64,000 bases of DNA, from contig NZ_SRXX01000001.1 in the NCBI RefSeq assembly GCF_004804315.1, forward strand, positions 310,001-374,000, in the 5' to 3' direction. Position 1 is the stretch's first letter, and the number at the start of each line of letters is the position of its first letter. Below are positions 31,480 through 39,850 of this stretch, one piece after another. Made by a program: the position numbers and the translations under genes. This stretch comes from Flagellimonas onchidii. Lineage in GTDB: Bacteria; Bacteroidota; Bacteroidia; Flavobacteriales; Flavobacteriaceae. Below the pieces are notes generated by a model, which had not been told where the DNA came from, did no database searches, and worked only from the letters and a program-made list of their open reading frames with translations.

Positions 31480-32961
31480 ATGTCCAAATTCAATTTAGTC
31501 CCATTTCTTTGTTTTTTTCTGGCATTCAGCAGCCTATCGGCCCAGACCGTCACTTCCAAACTCATCGATGCAAAGACCCAAAAAGGCATTCCCTACGCCG
31601 CGGTACAATATGGAGAACACCAAGGGGTGATCACCAACGAGGAAGGCCGTTTCAGCTTTGTGCTGGATGCCGCCCAAACCCCGGATTCTATCTACATCTC
31701 CTCCATGGGTTATCAGAAAACCGGGTTTACCTTGGAGCAATTGCAAGACAGCATCATCGCCATCACACCCAAGGCCATTGAACTGACTGGGGTGTACCTT
31801 TTTGATAAGGAATTGGATGTGGACGAGATTATGGAACGTGTGGAAGAGCGCCTTCCCACCAACTACAACAAAGCACCGCTAAAGCAGCGTTTCTTTTTGC
31901 GGCAATCCAGCTTTAATACACTGCAAAAAATGGATATTGAATTTAAAAAATCCACCATTGCGGAGCTGGACAAGCACCTAATGGACAGTATTGCCTCCAT
32001 CATCCCCAGAAATTCGGCCTATTACACCGAAACTTTGGGCGATTATTACCAAAACGGGGAAGAAAACAAGCTCGAGATTATAAAAGCGGCCGAACTGTAC
32101 GATAAGAGCAACGAAGGTTCCATGGAAGCCTTGGCCGACAAAATGGAGGCCATTTTTAGGGCCAATGTAAAACCGGACTCTTATCTAAAGATAAAATCGG
32201 GAATTTTTGGCGAAAAAGTACCCGTGGATTCCATTCTAGAAAATGAGGACGAAGCCGCCGAAATTGAGGAAGAACTCAAAAAACCTGAAAAAAACTACTT
32301 TTTGGGCAATCGCAAATATATTTTGAGCATCGTTAACAATCAGTTCTTTGGAAAATCCAAACTGGATGTTGCCAAAAAGTTGAACCGCTACGAGTATAAA
32401 CTTTTGGGCTATTCCGAGTTGGAAAACCAAGGCGTGTATGTGGTGGGCTTTGCCCCCAAGCGTGGTGCCGATTTTCAGGGCAAGCTATTTGTGAACATCG
32501 AGGATTTTGCCATTATGCGCATGGACTACGAAAATGTAAAGACCATTCGTAGTATTCGATTGTTGGGCTTTAGCTACCAAGAACTGAAATATTTTGGCAG
32601 CACCGTTTTTTCCAAGTTTGATGGGGACAAGTACAAACTTAAGTTTATGAACTTCACCTTTGGAAAAAAAATGGGGGTTGACCGACCTTTAAAGGTCATT
32701 GAAAAGAACAAACATGTAAAGGGCCGAAGAAAACAGAACGAACTCTCCCTGGCTCTGGACGTGGTCAACTATAACACTGAAAAGTACGAACTGGTGATAT
32801 ACGACTCTGACCCCGTCTCCAAAACCGATTTTGAGGCCCTAAAAGAGGACGAAACCGTAAAAGCCACCTATTTATCGGCCTATGACCCTGAGTTTTGGAA
32901 AGGCTACACCATTATGGAGCCCAACCAGGCGATACGCGAATTTGTGGTTCCGGCGGAATAA
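31480..32961 (+). CDS. Exported protein with carboxypeptidase-like regulatory domain
   Basis: 493 aa. Signal peptide MSKFNLVPFLCFFLAFSSLSAQ, then a CarboxypepD_reg-like module (SKLIDAKTQKGIPYAAVQYGEHQGVITNEEGRFSF; YISSMGYQKTGFTLEQL) at about residues 25-105. The rest has long charged helices (EIMERVEERLPTNYNKAPLKQRFFLRQSS) and a strand-rich C-terminal half. Proteins of this type are common in flavobacteria; no enzymatic motif is seen, and it lacks TonB plug and barrel features. Likely periplasmic or outer-membrane associated. Confidence 0.8.
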   Translation: MSKFNLVPFLCFFLAFSSLSAQTVTSKLIDAKTQKGIPYAAVQYGEHQGVITNEEGRFSFVLDAAQTPDSIYISSMGYQKTGFTLEQLQDSIIAITPKAIELTGVYLFDKELDVDEIMERVEERLPTNYNKAPLKQRFFLRQSSFNTLQKMDIEFKKSTIAELDKHLMDSIASIIPRNSAYYTETLGDYYQNGEENKLEIIKAAELYDKSNEGSMEALADKMEAIFRANVKPDSYLKIKSGIFGEKVPVDSILENEDEAAEIEEELKKPEKNYFLGNRKYILSIVNNQFFGKSKLDVAKKLNRYEYKLLGYSELENQGVYVVGFAPKRGADFQGKLFVNIEDFAIMRMDYENVKTIRSIRLLGFSYQELKYFGSTVFSKFDGDKYKLKFMNFTFGKKMGVDRPLKVIEKNKHVKGRRKQNELSLALDVVNYNTEKYELVIYDSDPVSKTDFEALKEDETVKATYLSAYDPEFWKGYTIMEPNQAIREFVVPAE

Positions 32962-33072
32962 TCCTTTTTTAAGTCGAAGTGAACCGAGGATTTTGGAGAA
33001 ATAACTATAAATCGAGCGAAAGTGCATTTTACAAAGTAAAAAAGAGCATGTAGCGATTAGATTTATTAGCGG

Positions 33073-33148
33073 TTTTGTGATGTATCACAAAAATTTCCTT
33101 GAAATCCTCTTGAATTTTTGGTTCGTTTTGTTTCAAGACAAAATGAAC
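33073..33148. other. Two hairpins in the convergent gap 32962-33151
   Basis: TTTTGTGAT (33073-33081) with ATCACAAAA (33084-33092) forms a nine-base stem, and GTTCGTTTTGT (33121-33131) with ACAAAATGAAC (33138-33148) forms an eleven-base stem with one G-T pair. They lie between convergent genes and may terminate both. Nothing else is evident in this 190-base gap. Confidence 0.5.
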
Positions 33149-33151
33149 AGA

Positions 33152-33547
33152 TTATTCATCCTTTACCACTATTGATTTGGCAGCATAGTCATGAATTGCC
33201 TTTCTATGCTCATCGCCAGTTACAGTTAAAAAAGACAACCAACCCAATAAGTATTTTATAATAAACCTAATTAGAGCAAGTGGAAAAATCACTTTTTTAT
33301 TAGAGTCATTGTCTTGTTGCACCTTGATTCCGCTGTACGAATGTCCAACGGTTTTTCCGTAAACAGAGGTCAAAATAGGGTCATATAAAAAGGCAAACAG
33401 GATAAACAAAGTCATCCTAACATAATCGGGAACATTATCAAACAGGGCTAAAACCTCAGAGGTTAAGTACATGAGTGCAACTAAAACAACTGCATCTATA
33501 AAAGCGGCTTTGACACGATCGGGTAATAGGGCATATTCTCTTTCCAT
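33152..33547 (-). CDS. RDD-family membrane protein
   Basis: 131 aa with about three membrane segments (about 14-32, 42-60, 85-105). It starts YALLPDRVKAAFIDAVVLVALMYL, which carries the Arg-Asp (here RVKAAFID) type opening of RDD proteins, and ends with a soluble tail rich in charged residues. RDD proteins are poorly characterised, some act as Na+/H+ antiporters. It is convergent with the regulatory-domain protein gene and precedes an XRE regulator. Confidence 0.85.
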   Translation of the reverse strand: MEREYALLPDRVKAAFIDAVVLVALMYLTSEVLALFDNVPDYVRMTLFILFAFLYDPILTSVYGKTVGHSYSGIKVQQDNDSNKKVIFPLALIRFIIKYLLGWLSFLTVTGDEHRKAIHDYAAKSIVVKDE

Positions 33548-33608
33548 ATGGTTTAGGTTGGTGAAAGAAAGATAGTATTTTTAAAAGTGGAAAACGCAAA
33601 ACCTTTTC

Positions 33609-33842
33609 TCACTTAATATTGCAGATTTCAGATAACGGAACTTCCAAAGCTTGACTGATTCGAAATAGAGTATGGATGGTAGCATTGGTACGGCCTTTTT
33701 CAATACGCGAAATGTTAGTGGTGTCAATTTTAGCCTCTATTCTGCCTACCAAATCCACTTGAGTTAATCCCTTTTCGATTCGGATTCGTTTTACATTTTC
33801 ACCAATTTTTTTCAACATTTCGGATTTTTCCATACTTGCCAT
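33609..33842 (-). CDS. XRE-family helix-turn-helix regulator
   Basis: 77 aa from the ATG at 33842 (another ATG at 33833 gives 74 aa; an upstream TTG is less likely). The HTH_3 domain is VKRIRIEKGLTQVDLVGRIEAKIDTTNISRIEKGRTNATIHTLFRISQALEVPLSEI, where TQVDLVGRI and TTNISRIEKG form the turn and recognition helix. The divergent small gene and the operator-like palindromes in between suggest autoregulation. No ligand-binding domain. Confidence 0.92.
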   Translation of the reverse strand: MASMEKSEMLKKIGENVKRIRIEKGLTQVDLVGRIEAKIDTTNISRIEKGRTNATIHTLFRISQALEVPLSEICNIK

Positions 33843-33844
33843 AT

Positions 33845-33897
33845 TTGACAAGTCAAGAAAAGGCTTATATTTACCGCAGTTAATGTCATATATGACA
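33845..33897. promoter_or_regulatory. Two operator-like palindromes between XRE gene and 62-aa gene
   Basis: TTGACAAGTCAA (33845-33856) is a five-base inverted repeat with a two-base centre, and TGTCATATATGACA (33884-33897) is a perfect 14-base palindrome. Both share the TGAC/GTCA half-site and flank the likely divergent promoters. They fit binding sites of the dimeric XRE regulator. Confidence 0.6.
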
Positions 33898-33910
33898 AGT
33901 TATAGATTTT

Positions 33911-34099
33911 ATGAAACACGATGAGGTTTTAAAAAATTGGATTGAAGAAGGGTATGGTACGCCAGATGAGTTTGCCAAAATCTTAGATCAAGGTATAGAA
34001 ATGCTCTTTTATCTTGAAGATGATGTTTTTACGAAAAGGGAGGTTCAGTCAGTGGTAACTGCGATGAGGGGGATTGCTAGTATATTAAGAGCTAAATAA
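33911..34099 (+). CDS. Small hypothetical protein, 62 aa
   Basis: Short helical protein (MKHDEVLKNWIEEGYGTPDEFAKIL..., ending RGIASILRAK), acidic in its first half, no signal or membrane segment. It is divergent from the XRE gene, with the palindromes between them. It has the look of a partner of an XRE regulator, but is not recognisable as a toxin or antitoxin. Family unknown. Confidence 0.7.
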   Translation: MKHDEVLKNWIEEGYGTPDEFAKILDQGIEMLFYLEDDVFTKREVQSVVTAMRGIASILRAK

Positions 34100-34156
34100 C
34101 ATGTATAGTACTCATTATCATTAGGCCATTTTTTCAATTTTAATCTTTTCTAATAG

Positions 34157-34699
34157 TTATATACCCAATTCTCTTCTGATAACATAAATTAACTGATCAT
34201 AAGATTTTTCAAACAAATCATTGTTTATTTGCTCTTCTGGAACAAATAACTCTTCCCATTTTGGATTCCAATTGGCAAGTTTGATTCTCTTCGATAAATC
34301 CATTCTTATTTTGGCATCTTTGCCCCATCCTGTATATGTTTTGAAACAATTATGTATATAGGTATTGTACTTGAGCATAACACTATCAGTTTCCTCAAAT
34401 AAATGGGCATAAATATTAAACTCTCTATCTAGTTTTCTTTTTTTCAGAATAACCTCAGGTGGAGTTAGCTCCTTCCAATTTCCTACTCTTTTGTAATAGC
34501 AAAATAAATCATTCAAATCAGGAACCACTCTATCATAAAATTCCAACCTCTTTTCAATTACCGTCTTGTTTAGCCATTGCTTACTTTCTAAATCTTTGCC
34601 CAATTTGGCTAATTGCCATGCTATTAATCCACCAATTATCGGTATTATTATTGATATAACTAATTTTGTTGTTTCTAGGCTGTTCCATGGATTTCCCAT
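34157..34699 (-). CDS. Hypothetical membrane-anchored protein, 180 aa
   Basis: One membrane segment at about residues 11-31 (KLVISIIIPIIGGLIAWQLA), then a helical cytoplasmic domain rich in Lys, Glu, Tyr and Trp (QWLNKTVIEKRLEFYDRVVPDLNDLFCYYKRV). It has no catalytic motif that I recognise. The codon and base usage is more AT-rich than neighbours, compatible with acquisition. It is alone between the 62-aa gene and a repeat-rich gap. Confidence 0.75.
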   Translation of the reverse strand: MGNPWNSLETTKLVISIIIPIIGGLIAWQLAKLGKDLESKQWLNKTVIEKRLEFYDRVVPDLNDLFCYYKRVGNWKELTPPEVILKKRKLDREFNIYAHLFEETDSVMLKYNTYIHNCFKTYTGWGKDAKIRMDLSKRIKLANWNPKWEELFVPEEQINNDLFEKSYDQLIYVIRRELGI

Positions 34700-34881
34700 A
34701 ATCTTATATCAATTGAACTGTAATAGTTATTGTTACCAAACTTACTTTCATGTTTGATTTGATTCAACGAGTAAGTCGACTTTTCTTTTTTTGTGTTGTA
34801 AGATTCAAATCTCTAAAATACTATTTACAACCTAAATTCTTACAAACAAAAGCAGTAAAATTCTTTATTGGATTGTTCTTC

Positions 34882-34955
34882 GTCATTTCGAACATATGTG
34901 AGAAATCTAACATGGGATTTCTCAATCAATGCTTTGCATTTCATTTCGAAATGAC
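34882..34955. repeat. Palindromic repeat element with nested inverted repeats
   Basis: Outer arms GTCATTTCGAA (34882-34892) and TTCGAAATGAC (34945-34955) and inner arms GAGAAATC (34900-34907) and GATTTCTC (34916-34923) form a nested cruciform. It lies in the 384-base gap 34700-35083, which holds no gene that I can support. Confidence 0.75.
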
Positions 34956-35010
34956 ATTAGCAGAAAGAGCAATACTAAAGTATTGGGGCGAGGTGCTAGA
35001 CAGTTGCTTT

Positions 35011-35074
35011 CGTCATGCCAAACTTGTTTCGGCATCCCATCAGTGTGAGACCCTGAAACAAGTTCAGCGTGACG
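35011..35074. repeat. Palindromic repeat element, second family
   Basis: The arm starting CGTCATGCCAAACTTGTTTC (35011-35030) pairs with the arm ending GAAACAAGTTCAGCGTGACG (35055-35074), with few mismatches, making a long hairpin about 64 bases in length. This sequence type recurs widely in flavobacterial intergenic regions. It is unlike the first element just upstream. Confidence 0.8.
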
Positions 35075-35083
35075 TGTGGTTTT

Positions 35084-36004
35084 TTATTGCTGTAAGGGTG
35101 TTATGCCGAGTTGGCGGTATTTGCTGTACAGCCCGCGAAAATCGGTCATATAAATATGAGTGCTTTTCCCTTTTAGGCTATCACTACTGGTGTAATACAG
35201 TTTTTTGTCATTTGGGGTCAAATACGGGTACAGGTCACTGCCCGAGGTATTCAGTTCCTTTATGTTCTGTGGCAATGTCCACAGATCGCCTTTCTTAAAA
35301 CTGATATAGAGGTCACCATAGGGCGAAACATTGGCTTCGCGCTGTGAGGCCTCAAAAATGATCAGGTCACCTTTGCTGTTGACCTCCAGGTTCCATTCCC
35401 CTAAAGGGGAATTCAAGGTACTTCCCATATTTACAGGCGGGCCCAATACCCCATATTTAAGTTCGGACCTATACAAATCGCCTTGCCCATACCCACCCAG
35501 TCGGTCTGAGGCAAAATACAGGTTGCCGTCCCCATCGGTACGGGGGCTATATTCCGTGTTTTCAGAATTTATGGGATAGGGCAGCACCTCAGGTATTTCC
35601 CAAGTGCCATTTTCGTCTCGGGTCACCATCCAAATATCAGCTGAGGTTTTGGTAAGTGTAGCTGGTCTATCGGAAATAAAGAACAAGGTTTTTCCATCTT
35701 TGGATAGGTGAGGATCACTATCATCATACGTCCCCGAAAACGAAACGATTTTCGGGGTAGACCATGCACCATTTTGTTTAACGGCATGGTAGATGGCACT
35801 TTTCATATCGCCACTGGCCCACGCTTGCTCACTTTTGGCAAAGAAGAGTTCGTTACCATCCGCAGAAAAGGTACAGGAGTATTCGACGGCCTCCGTAGAT
35901 ATGTTACCCGGTTCAAACTGGACAATACCTTTTTGTTGCTCGCAGCCCATCCAAATGGATGCACAGGACAACAGCATCAGCATTCCAAATTTTGGGTTTT
36001 CCAT
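35084..36004 (-). CDS. PD40/TolB-like beta-propeller lipoprotein
   Basis: 306 aa from the ATG at 36004; the lipobox ends SIWMGC. The mature protein is built from WD40-like PD40 repeats, e.g. CTFSADGNELFFAKSE, PHLSKDGKTLFFISDRP, PRTDGDGNLYFASDR and PYLTPNDKKLYYTSSDS. Such propellers are ligand-binding or protein-interaction modules in the periplasm or outer membrane. A TTG-started longer version (36013) is less likely. It follows the palindromic element at its 3' side. Confidence 0.87.
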   Translation of the reverse strand: MENPKFGMLMLLSCASIWMGCEQQKGIVQFEPGNISTEAVEYSCTFSADGNELFFAKSEQAWASGDMKSAIYHAVKQNGAWSTPKIVSFSGTYDDSDPHLSKDGKTLFFISDRPATLTKTSADIWMVTRDENGTWEIPEVLPYPINSENTEYSPRTDGDGNLYFASDRLGGYGQGDLYRSELKYGVLGPPVNMGSTLNSPLGEWNLEVNSKGDLIIFEASQREANVSPYGDLYISFKKGDLWTLPQNIKELNTSGSDLYPYLTPNDKKLYYTSSDSLKGKSTHIYMTDFRGLYSKYRQLGITPLQQ

Positions 36005-36448
36005 AATCACCAATTATGTTATCTAAACAGGAGAACCAAGTACTCACTAATCGTCAATAAATCAAATGTTTATAAATGTAGTGATTATCATCTTTCCCTA
36101 GCGAAATCCTGTATAAAATGTTGTTATGGGTTTGTAGAAGAATGTTTTTGGGTCATAATTAGTTGGTGATATCAAGACTTGCCTGCATTGAATTCTTTTC
36201 AGTATTTCGGCATCCTGTAAGAGTGAGATACTGAAACATGCTTCCGCTCTGCCATGTATCCATTCAAGTTGACAGTTTGTACCAACAATGGCTCCTTACC
36301 TTTTCCTTCGACAGATTTAAAATGACAAGGAAGATGAACACCTCTCCCCGACATGAAGAGAGCTCAAAAAACTCGTGCAAATTCGTGTCAAACCAAAAAA
36401 CACTCTTGAGATTCTCATGCTTCGACTTCGCTCAGCATCCAGGGACAA
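36005..36448. other. Gene-free gap with decayed palindromic repeats
   Basis: This 444-base stretch has no supportable ORF. TTTCAGTAT (36197-36205) and ATACTGAAA (36228-36236) form a hairpin with 22-base loop, and the segment 36206-36240 resembles the element at 35011-35074. Around 36311-36345 and 36416-36446 there are further short REP-like fragments (TTCGACAG and TTCGACTTCGCTCAGCAT). Confidence 0.6.
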
Positions 36449-37378
36449 TTAAACCTTGGGCAAAAACACCTCGGCCATCATACAACGAGCGCTTCCACCA
36501 CCACAAGTTTCAATAGTACTCAGTGAGCTATGGATGATGGGGCAGTGCTTTTCAATGGCTTCTCTTCGGGCTTTGTCCAAACTATTGTAGGCTGCAGAAC
36601 TCATTACCATATACCGCTGGTCATCCGCTCCAACCACTTGTAGCATATTCCCGGCAAAGTGGTACATCTGCTCTTCGGTAATATTGATGACCTCTTTTCC
36701 ATCAGCTTTTAGGTGCTCCACCACATTTTTGCGTTCCTTTTTGTCATCAATGGTATCCAAACAGATAATGGCAAAGGTTTCGGCAAGAGCCATCATCACA
36801 TTGGTATGATAAATGGGCAATCGCTGCCCTTCAACGGTTTGGTTTGCTGTAAAAATTACGGGTAGATAGTCAAAATCCTCACAGAATTCAATGACGAGTT
36901 CCTCTTCTGCACGGTCAGACAAAGCGCAATAGGCTTTTTTGTTTACTCGATCTAGCAACAAACTGCCAGTTCCTTCCAAAAACACACCTTCCTCCTCTGC
37001 AGAGGTGTAATCCACAACATTATCGATGCGGAAGCCGTCTTGTTCTAGAATCTCGAAAACATCCTCTCTTCGTTCGTTTCTTCGGTTTTCGGCAAACATA
37101 GGATATACCGCTACGGTTCCATCCGCATGAAAGGATATCCAATTGTTCGGAAAGATAGAATCTGGGGTATCTGGTTCTTTGGTATCCTGCACCACAACCA
37201 CATTGACTCCCTTAGCTCTTAACTTCTCTACGAAGTCATCAAACTCTTGTTGGGCCCGGGCATTGATTTTATCCTGATCTACGCCCATTTCCTCCTGAAA
37301 ATAGTTGTTTACGGCTGTTTGTTCGTTCATTCTGAAACTAATCGGCCGAACCATTAAAATGGTACTGGTTATCTGCAT
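36449..37378 (-). CDS. CtlX-like arginine deiminase-superfamily hydrolase
   Basis: 309 aa cytoplasmic enzyme of the amidinotransferase/arginine deiminase superfamily. It begins MQITSTILMVRPISFRMNEQT and contains NNWISFHADGTV, LEGTGSLLLDRV, YHTNVMMAL and the C-terminal CGGGSARCMMAEVFLP with the likely nucleophilic Cys. The order resembles CtlX, a citrulline-utilisation hydrolase. It is 59 bases downstream of a second superfamily member on the same strand; the two may act sequentially on arginine-derived compounds. Confidence 0.88.
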   Translation of the reverse strand: MQITSTILMVRPISFRMNEQTAVNNYFQEEMGVDQDKINARAQQEFDDFVEKLRAKGVNVVVVQDTKEPDTPDSIFPNNWISFHADGTVAVYPMFAENRRNERREDVFEILEQDGFRIDNVVDYTSAEEEGVFLEGTGSLLLDRVNKKAYCALSDRAEEELVIEFCEDFDYLPVIFTANQTVEGQRLPIYHTNVMMALAETFAIICLDTIDDKKERKNVVEHLKADGKEVINITEEQMYHFAGNMLQVVGADDQRYMVMSSAAYNSLDKARREAIEKHCPIIHSSLSTIETCGGGSARCMMAEVFLPKV

Positions 37379-37437
37379 TTGTTCAATCTTTATGTTTATG
37401 TAACATCCCTAAAGCCCTCTTGAGGGGACAATTTCAA

Positions 37438-38352
37438 TTATTCTCTTATCAAGGGCATGGTGCTGCACCGCAACAATCCTTCTTGTTTTGCAATCTCGGC
37501 ATAGGGAATCTCCTCTACGGTAAATCCTTGTTCCCTCAGCCACTTGTTCAGTCGAGTGAAACCTTTTTCGGAAACCACTACTTCGGGAGAGATAGAAAAC
37601 ACATTACTGAACATTTGGTACATTTCGTCCTTAGTGATTTCGAAAATGTTTTCCTTTCCAAAATAATCCATTAGCCATTGGTACTCCTCCTCTACTAAAA
37701 ATCCATTTTTATGTAGAATGGCCTTGTCCTTACCGACGGGTTGAAAACAGCAATCTAAATGCAATGCATTTTCTTTGGCAATTGTATTGGACTTTCTAAG
37801 TTCAAAAGCCTTTACCTTTTTATTCGGAAACTGTTCTTTTAGAAACTCTACTGCCTCTTTGTTAGTACGCGCAGTAATATAATCTGGATAATCAGGTCCA
37901 GTGTAGGTTCCGACAAAAATATAATCGTTCCAAGGCATTACATCCCCACCTTCGATATGAACTTTCTCTGGAGGTCGAATAATTTTATTCGGGTCGATTT
38001 GGTCCAAAACATGTTGAATAGCTTCATACTCCCTTTCGCGGTCTGGCAAAATATTGGAATGAAACAATTTGTCTTCAATCACAAAGGCAATGTCCCTAGA
38101 GAATATCTGATTACAATCCTGAAGCACAGAAGGGCGAAAAACCTTTACCTCATACTTTTTAAACACCTTGGCAAAAGCATCCATTTCAATCAACATATCC
38201 TCTTCTTTTGGATATGTGCCCGCCAAAATATGCTCTAATGATTTCGGATCATATGCCTCTTCAGGCCTTGGAGTTGGCCCACAGCTTTCTGCGGTACCCA
38301 ATATCACCGCTTTAAGCGGGCTTGTTTCATCTACGACATGTAAATTCAACAT
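37438..38352 (-). CDS. Arginine deiminase-superfamily (amidinotransferase-like) protein
   Basis: 304 aa. Motifs include QDCNQIFSRDIAFVI (Asp-rich substrate pocket), IEGGDVMPWNDYIFVG, ALHLDCCFQPVGKDKAILH with the catalytic His and LRCSTMPL near the C-terminus with the nucleophilic Cys. This is the guanidino-group modifying superfamily including dimethylarginine dimethylaminohydrolase. The substrate is not known from sequence. Upstream lies a TATATTTG box, and it is followed by the CtlX-like gene. Confidence 0.87.
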   Translation of the reverse strand: MLNLHVVDETSPLKAVILGTAESCGPTPRPEEAYDPKSLEHILAGTYPKEEDMLIEMDAFAKVFKKYEVKVFRPSVLQDCNQIFSRDIAFVIEDKLFHSNILPDREREYEAIQHVLDQIDPNKIIRPPEKVHIEGGDVMPWNDYIFVGTYTGPDYPDYITARTNKEAVEFLKEQFPNKKVKAFELRKSNTIAKENALHLDCCFQPVGKDKAILHKNGFLVEEEYQWLMDYFGKENIFEITKDEMYQMFSNVFSISPEVVVSEKGFTRLNKWLREQGFTVEEIPYAEIAKQEGLLRCSTMPLIRE

Positions 38353-38367
38353 AGTTCAATTTTTGCG

Positions 38368-38375
38368 CAAATATA
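38368..38375 (-). promoter_or_regulatory. -7 promoter box of the arginine deiminase-like gene (TATATTTG)
   Basis: The complement of 38368-38375 reads TATATTTG, an exact match to TAnnTTTG, 15 bases upstream of the ATG at 38352. It adjoins the gltA terminator hairpin. Confidence 0.5.
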
Positions 38376-38415
38376 AAAAAGTCCACTTTCAACCGCATTA
38401 AAAATGGACTTTTTT
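38375..38415 (-). terminator. Terminator of gltA
   Basis: AAAAAAGTCCA (38375-38385) and TGGACTTTTTT (38405-38415) form an 11-base stem with a 19-base loop and a T-run on both strands. It lies after the gltA stop (38435) and before the next gene. Confidence 0.85.
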
Positions 38416-38434
38416 CAAAAATTTGATGCTTTTT

Positions 38435-39718
38435 TTACCGATTCTTCAAATCAATAAAATCTCTATGATTCTCGCCAATGTAGATTTGTCTTGGTCTTCC
38501 AATAGGTTCTTTTCTTAGACGCATCTCACGCCATTGCGCAATCCAGCCGGGTAATCTTCCCAAAGCAAACATCACTGTAAACATCTCTGTAGGAATGCCC
38601 AAAGCTCTATAAATGATTCCCGAATAGAAATCCACATTCGGATATAGTTTTCGTTTTACGAAGTATTCATCCTCCAAAGCCTCTTTTTCAAGTCCTTTGG
38701 CGATATCCAAAATCGGGTCTTCGATTCCTAGGTTTCCAAGGACTTCGTCGGCCGCTTTTTTGATGATTCTAGCTCTTGGGTCAAAGTTTTTATACACTCG
38801 GTGTCCAAAGCCCATTAATCTAAATGGGTCATTTTTATCCTTGGCTTTAGCCATATATTTTTTGGTGTCCCCGCCATCTTCTTGAATAGCTTCCAACATT
38901 TCCAAAACTGCTTGGTTAGCACCGCCATGAAGCGGGCCCCAAAGGGCAGAAATACCGGCAGAAAGTGAAGCAAAAAGTCCTGCGTGGGAAGAACCAACGA
39001 TTCGGACCGTGGAAGTAGAACAGTTTTGCTCGTGGTCCGCGTGCAAAATCAACAACTTATCAATGGCATCAATTGCGATGGCATCCCTTTTATATTCTTG
39101 ATGAGGTTTTTTGAACATCATCTTATGGAAATTCTCCACATAACCCAAACTATCATCACCATAATCCAAGGGAAGTCCTTTTTTCTTACGCTGTGTCCAT
39201 GCCACCAATACAGGAAACTTAGCCAATATGCGCACTATGGAATGGTACATTGCCTTTTCTGAAGAAACGTCCACAGAAGTCGGATTAAAAGCCACTAAGG
39301 CACTCGTCAATGATGACAATACTCCCATAGGATGGGCAGATTTTGGAAAGGCATCCAAAATCTTCTTCATTTCCTCATCTACTTGGGATTCTTCTTTTAT
39401 ATCGTTATGAAAGTTCTCAAGCTGTTCTTTGTTTGGTAGTTCACCAAAGATTAGAAGGTAGGCCACTTCAAGAAAATCGGCCTTTTCCGCCAAATCCTCT
39501 ATGGAATATCCGCGATAGCGAAGAATTCCTTTTTCTCCATCCAAAAAGGTAATACCGCTTTCACATGAGCCGGTATTTTTATATCCCGGATCAATGGTCA
39601 CGATACCACTTGAGGAACGGAGTGTTTTTATATCTATAGCCAGTTCATTTTCAGTTCCTTGTATAACTGGAAATTCATATTTGTTACCATCATATTCAAG
39701 AATAGCTTTGTCAGACAT
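38435..39718 (-). CDS. gltA: Citrate synthase
   Basis: 427 aa enzyme that condenses acetyl-CoA and oxaloacetate in the TCA cycle. Conserved features: RYRGYSIEDLAE at the N-terminus, GSSHAGLFASLSAGISALWGPLHGGANQAVLEML with the catalytic His of the ALWGPLHGG motif, GFGHRVYKNFDPRA with the second His, and DFYSGI near the C-terminus carrying the catalytic Asp. Length is that of type II (hexameric) enzymes. It has its own terminator and a 130-base gap to the glycogen synthase gene. Confidence 0.97.
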   Translation of the reverse strand: MSDKAILEYDGNKYEFPVIQGTENELAIDIKTLRSSSGIVTIDPGYKNTGSCESGITFLDGEKGILRYRGYSIEDLAEKADFLEVAYLLIFGELPNKEQLENFHNDIKEESQVDEEMKKILDAFPKSAHPMGVLSSLTSALVAFNPTSVDVSSEKAMYHSIVRILAKFPVLVAWTQRKKKGLPLDYGDDSLGYVENFHKMMFKKPHQEYKRDAIAIDAIDKLLILHADHEQNCSTSTVRIVGSSHAGLFASLSAGISALWGPLHGGANQAVLEMLEAIQEDGGDTKKYMAKAKDKNDPFRLMGFGHRVYKNFDPRARIIKKAADEVLGNLGIEDPILDIAKGLEKEALEDEYFVKRKLYPNVDFYSGIIYRALGIPTEMFTVMFALGRLPGWIAQWREMRLRKEPIGRPRQIYIGENHRDFIDLKNR

Positions 39719-39850
39719 TTTATATTTTAAAGGATTAATAAAAAGGAAGCGGAAATTTACGAAAAAGCAAGGCTATTAACAATTTCCAAGCCTCATTTAT
39801 GGTATTGTTAACCATATAATTTGTATGTCGAAAATTAATCGTGCGGTTTA

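Noticed and set aside
33845-33911. Toxin-antitoxin pair for the XRE and 62-aa genes
   Set aside because: The genes are divergent rather than in an operon and the 62-aa protein has no toxin features, so the label would be unsupported.
34750-35298. Open frame of 182 codons on the plus strand across the palindromic elements
   Set aside because: It is made mostly of REP-like repeat sequence and then runs antisense to the PD40 lipoprotein gene; the residues are Cys/Phe/Arg-rich with no domain.
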